Source of the DNA: Poriferisodalis sp965203655
Lineage (GTDB): Bacteria; Actinomycetota; Acidimicrobiia; Acidimicrobiales; Poriferisodalaceae
Direction: 5' to 3'
DNA length: 64,000 nucleotides
NCBI RefSeq assembly: GCF_965203655.1
Contig: NZ_CBDBDD010000005.1
Span: forward strand, 62,001 to 126,000
Shown: one piece after another, positions 55,861-62,374 of the stretch
Layout of the letters: every line of letters begins with the position of its first letter
Position numbering within the stretch: position 1 is the stretch's first letter
Position numbers and translations under genes: made by a program
Notes under the pieces: generated by a model
Told to the model about the DNA's origin: nothing
Database searches by the model: none
The model's input: only the letters and a program-made list of their open reading frames with translations

Positions 55861-57393
55861 TCAGACGATGGCGTCGGGCTCTTCGGCTTTGCGGCGGGCG
55901 ATGTAGTCGCGCAGCTCGGCATCGGTTGCGTCGTCCATGGGCGGTAGTTCGTAGTCGGCCAGCATCTGCTTCATCAGCCGGTTGGCTCGCTGGGCCGCAT
56001 CGAGCGAGCCTTCATCGGACCACTGCTCGAAGCTGTTGTTGTCGGCGATGGACGACTGGTAGAAGGCAGTCTCGAAATTGGCCAGGGTGTGCGGGTGTCC
56101 GAGGAAGTGGTCGCCGTGGGGGTTCGTCGTGAACGCCTCGACCGCCTGGCTGTTGTCGGACATGTCCACGCCCCGGGCGTACACCTCCATCATCCCGAGC
56201 TGGTCGGCGTCCATCAGCAGTTTCTCGTAGCTCAAAGTCAGCCCGCCCTCGAGCCAGCCGGCCGCGTGCAGCACGAAGTTCACCCCGGCAGCCATCGTGG
56301 GCAGCAGCGTCGACGCGGACTCGTAGGCCGCCTGCGCATCGGGCGCCTTGGATGACGTGAACTGCCCGCCCGAGCGGAACGGCACCCCGACGCGCCGGGC
56401 CAGCTCGGCCATGACATAGATCGCCAGGCCGGCTTCGGGAGTGCCGAACGTGGGCGCGCCCGTCGCCATCGACATCGACGACGCGAAGGTACCGAAGATC
56501 ACCGGCGCTCCAGGCCGCACGAGCTGGCAGAACGCCATGCCCGACAGCGCCTCGGCCAGCGCCTGGGCCGCAAGCGCCGCCACGGTGACGGGCGACATGG
56601 CCCCCGCCAGGATGAACGGCGAGATCACGCATGCTTGGTTGTGCTGCGCGTACACCTCGGCCGCGCCGAGCATGGTGGCATCCCAGCGCAGCGGCGACGA
56701 CGCGTTGATAAGGCTCGTGAGCACCGTGCGGTTGCCCAGATCGCCACCGAAGGCGATCCGGCACAGCTCGACCGAATCGCCAGCCCGCTTGGCCGCGGTC
56801 ACCGAACCCATCAGCGGCTTGTCGCTGTAGCGCAGGTGTGCGTACACCATGTCGAGGTGTCGCTTGTTCACCGGCACATCCACCGGCTCGCACACCGTGC
56901 CGCCGCTGTGGTGCAGGTGGGGGAGCATCCAGGTCAGCTTGACGACCCGCTCGAAGTCCTCGAGGGTGGCGTAACGTCGCCCGCCGTCCAGATCAGTGAC
57001 GAACGGCGACCCGTAGTTGGGCACGAACACCGTCGCGTCGCCGCCGATCGGCACCGAACGCGCCGGGTTGCGGGCGTGCTGGATGTAGGCCGCCGGTGCG
57101 GTTGCCTGGACGATTTCACGGCACATGCCGCGTGGGAAGCGCACCATCTCGCCATCCACGTCAGCACCGGCATCGCGCCACAGATCAAGTGCGCGGGGAA
57201 AATCCTGAAAGGCGACGCCTACTTCGGACAGGATCGTCTCGGCGTTGGACTCGATCTGGGCGAGGCCCTCGTCGTCCAGCACGTTCACTGGGGGCAGCTT
57301 CCGCTGTACATGGGTCTTGAACGCCACATCGGCTGTCGCTCGCTGGGCTTGACGGGCCGCCCGTCCGCCTCCTCGCCGTCGTCGCTCGCTCAT
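55861..57393 (-). CDS. MttB-superfamily trimethylamine/glycine-betaine-type methyltransferase (non-pyrrolysine)
   Basis: 510-residue protein of the trimethylamine methyltransferase family: AETILSEVGVAFQDFPRALDLWRDAGADVDGEMVRFPRGMCREIVQATAPAAYIQHARNPARSVPIGGDATVFVPNYGSPFVTDLDGGRRYATLEDFERVVKLTWML and GTFASSMSMATGAPTFGTPEAGLAIYVMAELARRVGVPFRSGGQFTSSKAPDAQAAYES are family blocks. There is no in-frame amber codon, so it lacks pyrrolysine and belongs with the glycine-betaine-type (MtgB-like) members. It should move a methyl group from an amine such as glycine betaine to the corrinoid protein encoded in the same operon. A basic N-terminus (RRRRGGGRAARQAQR) is odd. Last gene of the operon. Confidence 0.9.
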   Translation of the reverse strand: MSERRRRGGGRAARQAQRATADVAFKTHVQRKLPPVNVLDDEGLAQIESNAETILSEVGVAFQDFPRALDLWRDAGADVDGEMVRFPRGMCREIVQATAPAAYIQHARNPARSVPIGGDATVFVPNYGSPFVTDLDGGRRYATLEDFERVVKLTWMLPHLHHSGGTVCEPVDVPVNKRHLDMVYAHLRYSDKPLMGSVTAAKRAGDSVELCRIAFGGDLGNRTVLTSLINASSPLRWDATMLGAAEVYAQHNQACVISPFILAGAMSPVTVAALAAQALAEALSGMAFCQLVRPGAPVIFGTFASSMSMATGAPTFGTPEAGLAIYVMAELARRVGVPFRSGGQFTSSKAPDAQAAYESASTLLPTMAAGVNFVLHAAGWLEGGLTLSYEKLLMDADQLGMMEVYARGVDMSDNSQAVEAFTTNPHGDHFLGHPHTLANFETAFYQSSIADNNSFEQWSDEGSLDAAQRANRLMKQMLADYELPPMDDATDAELRDYIARRKAEEPDAIV

Positions 57394-57493
57394 CGCTGCC
57401 TGCTCATCGCTTCGTCGTCGCTGTCATCTGGAGTCTCGATTTCGCCCCGAAGGTCTAACGGGTGGGCGACGGACTGCCACATCTGGGTTTCGC

Positions 57494-59641
57494 TCACCGT
57501 CGCCTCCCGGCGCGTCGCCGACGGGTCGGCGGCTGCATTTCGCCCGGACCGACGCCAGTCGGCACGATGCCGTCTCGCTCGGGCAGGTCCACCACTGCAG
57601 CGAGCAGCGGGTTGGCAGCCGTGGCATGGGGGAGTGCCATGGCCGCCACGAACAGCTCCTGAAAGCGAGGCTCGGTGGCAGTCTCGATCTTGCGGATGCT
57701 GCGCACCACCTGCTCCATCTCGGCCCGCTGACTGCCCGAGAGCAGCGCACGAACGGCTCCGGTGCCTGCTGCGTTGCCGACTGACCGAACTTCATCGGGC
57801 TCGCAGTCGCCGATGAGTCCGAGCACCATCGCTCGCACCGGATCGATGTGCGCTCCGAATGCGCCAGCGAGCTGCACCCGATCGGGGGCTTCGATGCCGG
57901 CGTGCTCACGCAGCAGGTCGATGCCGGCGCGCAGCGCCGCTTTCGCCAGCTGGATGGCTCGCACATCGTTCTGGGTGACGGTGATGGTCGGTCCGTCGGC
58001 GCCTTCGGGAGGCTCGTACAGCACGTATGACCAGGTCCGGCCGTCGGAGATCACGCGAGACGCCCGCGCGCCCTCGCCCGGCGGTGCTGCGATGACACCA
58101 TCGGACGACAGCACCCCGGCGAGGTACATCTCGGCGATCACCTCGATGATTCCGGAGCCGCAGATTCCAGTGACGCCAGCGGCTGCACTGCGAGTGCCGG
58201 CGGCGACTCGTCGCTCGACTGCCTCCGCGAAACCAGGTTCGTCGGACCACAGGTCGCAGCCGATGACCCGGACTCGAGGAGCCCACGTCACCGGGTCGAT
58301 GCGCACCCGCTCGATCGCACCGGACGTCGCACGCTGACCGCAGCTGATCTGCGCGCCCTCAAATGCGGGCCCAGTCGGGCTGGATGCTGCCCACAGGCCC
58401 CCTGCGCTTCCCAGCACGATCTCGGCATTGGTGCCCACGTCCACGAGGAGGGTGACGGCGTCGTCGCGATGGGGGCCTCCGGCAAGCACGGCCGCCGCCG
58501 TGTCCGCTCCCACATGACCGGCGATCGCAGGCCCGACGTAGACACGGGCCGATGGGCACGGCAGGTCCATGTTCGGCCCGTCCAGCTCGATGGCAGCATC
58601 GGTCGCCAAGGTGAACGGTGCCTGCCCGAGCGGGGTCGGGTCGATGCCGAGGGCGATGTGGATCATGATCGGGTTGCCGACGAGCATCACTTCGAGCACG
58701 GCGCCTGGCTCGGCTCCGGCGTCGAAGCACAACTCGGTGATCAGCGTTGCGAGGCAGTCTCGGACGAGCGCAGTGAGCTCCCGGGCGCCGCCGGAGTTCA
58801 TCATCACGTAGGAGACCCGGCTCATCAGGTCCTCGCCGAGGCGGATCTGGGGGTTCATGCGGCCGGCGGAGGCCAGCACGTCGCCGCTGTGCAGGTCGGT
58901 GAGGTGGCCCGCAATCGTGGTCGAGCCGATGTCGATCGCGACACCGAGCGCCGCTGTCACCACTCCCGGCCACACCGCCGTCACCATTCCGGTGCGTTCG
59001 CGAGGCTCAGATCCGCTCCAGCGAACCGCAACCGTCACCAGCCGGCCGTCGGCGTCGTCGGGGGACCCAGCGGCTACCGACGCATGGAGTCCGGCCAAGG
59101 CCTCCGGCAAGATGCCGGCCAGGTGAACATCCCATTCGTCGGCGACGCAGTCGATGATCACCTGGGCCAGCCCACGGCGCTCGTCCAGCGTCGGCGGCGG
59201 CACGGTAACGACATGCAGCGTCGCCAGCGGATCCAAAGCGATGTCGCCTACGTCGACCGTCTTGCGCACCACCGGTCCGTGCAGCTGGCTGTCGGGCGGT
59301 ACGTCCACTACGACGTCGGCGCGGATGCGTGCTTGGCATCCGAGGCGGGATCCCGCGTCCAGCGGGCGCCGTCCGCTGTAGGCAGCCTCTGTCGCGCCCG
59401 GAGGGCTGAGGGCATCGGTGCCTGCGGTGATCGCCCACTTGTCAAATGTGCCCAGCGAGGGGGTCACCTGGCAGCGACCGCAGATGCCGCGCCCGCCGCA
59501 CACACTGTCGAGATCGACGCCGAGCTGGCGGGCTGCGTCGAGCACGGTCGTGCCCTCGCTGACTGCGCCAGTACGGCCGGCGGGCGTGAACACGACGCGC
59601 AGCTCAGGCACCTCGACGGGCGGGAGCGTGCCCGGCGGCAT
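57494..59641 (-). CDS. Reductive activator of corrinoid methyltransferases (RACE/RamA-like, ASKHA fold)
   Basis: 715 residues. N-terminal [2Fe-2S] domain with C48-x5-C54-x2-C57 (CGGRGICGRC) and Cys102. A linker follows, then the ASKHA ATP-binding domain (GVAIDIGSTTIAGHLTDLHSGDVLASAGRMNPQIRLGEDLMSRVSYVM, TLLVDVGTNAEIVLGSAGGLWAASSPTGPAFEGAQISCG, GITGICGSGIIEVIAEM). Such proteins re-reduce Co(II) corrinoid to Co(I) at ATP expense after accidental oxidation. The ATG at 59641 lies 10 bases past the methyltransferase gene stop; in-frame GTGs exist further up (59782, 59758) inside that gene. Confidence 0.9.
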   Translation of the reverse strand: MPPGTLPPVEVPELRVVFTPAGRTGAVSEGTTVLDAARQLGVDLDSVCGGRGICGRCQVTPSLGTFDKWAITAGTDALSPPGATEAAYSGRRPLDAGSRLGCQARIRADVVVDVPPDSQLHGPVVRKTVDVGDIALDPLATLHVVTVPPPTLDERRGLAQVIIDCVADEWDVHLAGILPEALAGLHASVAAGSPDDADGRLVTVAVRWSGSEPRERTGMVTAVWPGVVTAALGVAIDIGSTTIAGHLTDLHSGDVLASAGRMNPQIRLGEDLMSRVSYVMMNSGGARELTALVRDCLATLITELCFDAGAEPGAVLEVMLVGNPIMIHIALGIDPTPLGQAPFTLATDAAIELDGPNMDLPCPSARVYVGPAIAGHVGADTAAAVLAGGPHRDDAVTLLVDVGTNAEIVLGSAGGLWAASSPTGPAFEGAQISCGQRATSGAIERVRIDPVTWAPRVRVIGCDLWSDEPGFAEAVERRVAAGTRSAAAGVTGICGSGIIEVIAEMYLAGVLSSDGVIAAPPGEGARASRVISDGRTWSYVLYEPPEGADGPTITVTQNDVRAIQLAKAALRAGIDLLREHAGIEAPDRVQLAGAFGAHIDPVRAMVLGLIGDCEPDEVRSVGNAAGTGAVRALLSGSQRAEMEQVVRSIRKIETATEPRFQELFVAAMALPHATAANPLLAAVVDLPERDGIVPTGVGPGEMQPPTRRRRAGRRR

Positions 59642-59651
59642 CGCGCAACCG

Positions 59652-60593
59652 CTAGCCGACGCGAGCGCGACGGCCGCCCCGTCGGCGTGGACGTTCGCCG
59701 GTTCCGGTCCCTGCTGCGGCTGCTGGCAACCCGACCGCTCCTGGAGCGCCGCGATCACGGTGCTCAGAGATCCACGCTGCACAGTTTTCGTCGTTGCCCG
59801 CCAGCACATCGCCGGCCATGACTGCGGTCTTCACCTCCGCGTGGAGAGGATTCATGATGGCCGATGTCAGCCCTGCCCCGATGGCCATCGAGAGGAACGT
59901 GCCGGTGATCGAATTGCGGTTGGGCAGCCCGAAACTGACATTGGAGGCACCGCAGGTGGTGTTCACGCCCAGCTCGTCGCGCAATCGCCGCACGAGCTGG
60001 AACACCTGCCGACCCGCTGTCTTCATCGCGCCGATCGGCATCACCAGCGGATCGACGACGACATCGTGGCTCGGAATGCCGAAATCGGCGGCAGCGTTCA
60101 CGATGCGGCGGGCCACCTCGAAGCGGACATCGGGGTCTTCGCTGATGCCGGTCTCGTCATTGGAGATCGCCACGACTGCCGCCCCTGCACGGGCCACCAG
60201 GGGCAGGACGCGCTCCATCACCTCGGGCTCGCCGGTGACCGAGTTGATGAGCGGCTTGCCGACGTAGGCATCCACACCGGCCTCGAGCGCCTCGATCACC
60301 GACGAGTCGATGCTGAGCGGCACGTCGGTGACCGACTGGACCAACTTGACCGCCGTTGCCAGCAGGGCTGGTTCATCGGCCAGCGGGACTCCGGCGTTGA
60401 CGTCGAGCATGTGGGCGCCGGCCGCAACCTGGGCCAGCGCGTCGGCCTCCACCCGGCTGAAGTCGCCCGAGCGCATCTCCTCGGCGAGCATCTTGCGGCC
60501 TGTGGGATTGATGCGTTCGCCGATCATGACAAAGGGGCGTTCGAAGCCGATCACCACTTCGCGGGTGGCGGAACTGATGACGGTGTCGGTCAC
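59652..60593 (-). CDS. Pterin-binding methyltransferase (MtgA/MtrH-like; corrinoid to tetrahydrofolate)
   Basis: 313-residue TIM barrel of the DHPS/pterin-binding family. FVMIGERINPTGRKMLAEEMRSGDFSRVEADALAQVAAGAHMLDVNAGVPLADEPALL, LSIDSSVIEALEAGVDAYVGKPLINSVTGE and GASNVSFGLPNRNSITGTFLSMAIGAGLTSAIMNP are hallmark blocks shared with the MtgA/CmuA-B type enzymes. It should transfer the methyl group from the corrinoid protein to THF. GTG at 60593 overlaps the DUF1638 stop (GTGA). The last 40 residues are Ala/Arg/Gly-rich and unlike the family. Confidence 0.92.
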   Translation of the reverse strand: MTDTVISSATREVVIGFERPFVMIGERINPTGRKMLAEEMRSGDFSRVEADALAQVAAGAHMLDVNAGVPLADEPALLATAVKLVQSVTDVPLSIDSSVIEALEAGVDAYVGKPLINSVTGEPEVMERVLPLVARAGAAVVAISNDETGISEDPDVRFEVARRIVNAAADFGIPSHDVVVDPLVMPIGAMKTAGRQVFQLVRRLRDELGVNTTCGASNVSFGLPNRNSITGTFLSMAIGAGLTSAIMNPLHAEVKTAVMAGDVLAGNDENCAAWISEHRDRGAPGAVGLPAAAAGTGTGERPRRRGGRRARVG

Positions 60594-61399
60594 GCGAGCA
60601 CCCGGTCTTCGCTCTTGCGTCCCGGCGCGGCGATCGCAGTCACCGCAGTCTCGAGCTCGCCGTAGCCGGTCTCGACGATCTCCAGCGGCAGCCCGAGCCG
60701 CTCTGCTCCCGCACGCGCACACGCCTCGATGCGTGCCCGTTCCTCACCGTCGGGAGTCTGGGTGAGCAGCACGACACGCGCGTAATTGCCGAAGTACATC
60801 TCGGCCAGCTCGGGGTGGTCGGCGATGCCGAGGCCCTTCCACACCAGCAACTCGAAATGCCGAGCGAGGTAGTCGGTGAGGTAGAAGGTGGCCGGCTCGG
60901 CTTCGGAGAGCTCCTCGAAGCGGGGCGCAGTCGCGAAGAACTCGTAGCAGTGCGCGCCGGGCACCCGGGTCATCGAGGGTCCGTCGCCCGCCGCATGAGC
61001 TCGCTCGAACTCGGCGCACAGGTCGTCGATCGCGCCAGCGCTGCCGCAGTCGCCATAGCCGAGGAGAATCTGTTCATAGGTTCGCCCCTGCTGTGCGAGC
61101 CGGTCCAGCCGTGCGCGCACTTCCGGCGCAATGAGCGCAGGACGGTTATGCAGCTTCGCCGGCAGGCACTCCACATCGATGTGTTCGAGGCCTCCGCTGC
61201 CAACAATCGCCTGCAGCTCGTTGACGAGTGCACCACAGCCAAGTACCAGCACGCGGCGCGATCGGCCTTCTGCTGAGGCGGCCGGCGGCCGCGGCGCGCG
61301 CCGCGCGGCCGCCGGTTTCGCTGCGGCTTCGGCTACCCGGCGCTCACGCGAGCGCCGCCGCCGGCGAGCGGTTGATTCCGGAGAGGAGGTGGCTGTCAT
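60590..61399 (-). CDS. DUF1638-domain protein
   Basis: 269 residues with a basic, low-complexity N-terminus (about 1-50, rich in Arg and Ala) and then the DUF1638 core VLVLGCGALVNELQAIVGSGGLEHIDVECLPAKLHNRPALIAPEVRARLDRL, LLGYGDCGSAGAIDDL, VPGAHCYEFFATAPRFEEL, FYLTDYLARHFELLVWKGLGI and MYFGNYARVVLLTQTPDG. Its function is unknown; in other genomes it is often next to corrinoid methyltransferase genes. Conserved Cys and His residues could bind a metal or corrinoid. ATG at 61399 lies 1 base after the corrinoid-protein stop. Confidence 0.87.
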   Translation of the reverse strand: MTATSSPESTARRRRRSRERRVAEAAAKPAAARRAPRPPAASAEGRSRRVLVLGCGALVNELQAIVGSGGLEHIDVECLPAKLHNRPALIAPEVRARLDRLAQQGRTYEQILLGYGDCGSAGAIDDLCAEFERAHAAGDGPSMTRVPGAHCYEFFATAPRFEELSEAEPATFYLTDYLARHFELLVWKGLGIADHPELAEMYFGNYARVVLLTQTPDGEERARIEACARAGAERLGLPLEIVETGYGELETAVTAIAAPGRKSEDRVLA

Positions 61400-61400
61400 C

Positions 61401-62123
61401 TCACGCAACGGCAGCGCGCCGGGCCCTGATGAGGTCTGTCGCTGTCTCCGCCGCGACGGCAGCGTCGCGGCAATAGGCGTCGGCACCAACGGCCTCGCCG
61501 AATTCCTGGTTCAGCGGCGCGCCTCCCACAATGACGAGATAGTCCTCTCGCAAGCCTTGCTCGATGAGCGTGTCGATGACCACCTTCATGTAGGGCATCG
61601 TCGTGGTCAGCAACGCCGACATTCCCAAGATGTCGGGGTGGTGAGCGTCGAGCGCTTCGAGGAACTCGTCCACATCGGTGTTGATGCCCAAGTCCACGAC
61701 CTCGAAGCCGGCGCCCTCCAGCATCATCCCGACCAGGTTCTTGCCGATGTCGTGGATGTCGCCCTTGACGGTGCCGATGACGATCTTGCCGATGGGCTCG
61801 GCACCGGTCTCTGCCAGCAGCGGTCTCAACACTTCCATGCCGGCCTTCATTGCATTCGCGGCGAGCAGCACCTCGGGCACAAACAGGATCCCGTCACGGA
61901 AGTCGATCCCGACGATCCGCATCGCTTCGACCAGCGCTTCGTTGAGGACTTTGTCGGCACCCCAGCCGCGCCCGAGCAGCAGCTCGGTGCCCTCGACGAT
62001 TTCGGGTCCGAGCCCGTCGTAGAGATCGTCATGCATCTGGGCGATCAGATCGTCATCGTCGAGCGCAGACAGGTCGATTTCTTCATCGACATCGTCGGTC
62101 TCGACGGCTGCCGCGTCGGCCAT
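61401..62123 (-). CDS. Corrinoid (vitamin B12-binding) methyltransferase protein, MtgC/MttC-like
   Basis: 240 residues. An acidic N-terminus, a four-helix cap domain (residues about 30-105, DGILFVPEVLLAANAMKAGMEVL), then the B12-binding domain with the lower-axial-ligand motif D122-I-H124-D-I-G127 (GDIHDIGKNL), followed by GMSALLTTTMPYMKVVIDTL and VIVGGAPLNQEFGEAVGADAYCRDA. It shuttles methyl groups between the MttB-type and MtgA-type proteins in the same operon. First gene of the five-gene unit. A GAGGGGGGCAGG stretch precedes the ATG. Element C lies 107 bases upstream. Confidence 0.95.
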   Translation of the reverse strand: MADAAAVETDDVDEEIDLSALDDDDLIAQMHDDLYDGLGPEIVEGTELLLGRGWGADKVLNEALVEAMRIVGIDFRDGILFVPEVLLAANAMKAGMEVLRPLLAETGAEPIGKIVIGTVKGDIHDIGKNLVGMMLEGAGFEVVDLGINTDVDEFLEALDAHHPDILGMSALLTTTMPYMKVVIDTLIEQGLREDYLVIVGGAPLNQEFGEAVGADAYCRDAAVAAETATDLIRARRAAVA

Positions 62124-62229
62124 ACCCTGCCCCCCTCGCCATCGTCATGACGTGTACCGGGCGTCCCGGCCCGGTCGCCTGTCGCAGATCCGCCCTTGGC
62201 ATCCTGCGGCGGGAGGCTCCTGCCTACCC

Positions 62230-62268
62230 CTGTTCCACATAGTGGAACTGTGCCGCAGAATGGTACAG
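62230..62268. promoter_or_regulatory. Operator-like element, copy C (corrinoid operon promoter)
   Basis: Contains CTGTTCC (62230-62236), GTGGAACTGTGC (62242-62253) and GTACAG (62263-62268) with the same spacings as copy A. GTTCC-N7-GGAAC (62232-62248) is a perfect inverted repeat. The second half differs from copies A and B at one base in each arm (CTGTGC-N9-GTACAG). It lies 107-145 bases before the corrinoid-protein start and also faces the proS gene end. Confidence 0.7.
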
Positions 62269-62374
62269 CAGTACGGTACCACGAAGGTCGCTCCGACAGC
62301 GACATGCGACGCCGTGCTCTGGACCGATTTCGGAGAAGTCGGATGAGTGCAGCAGCGATGCGCGTCGAGGCCGC

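Noticed and set aside
55861..57393. Pyrrolysine in the MttB homologue
   Set aside because: The gene is open throughout with no in-frame TAG, so it is the non-pyrrolysine type.
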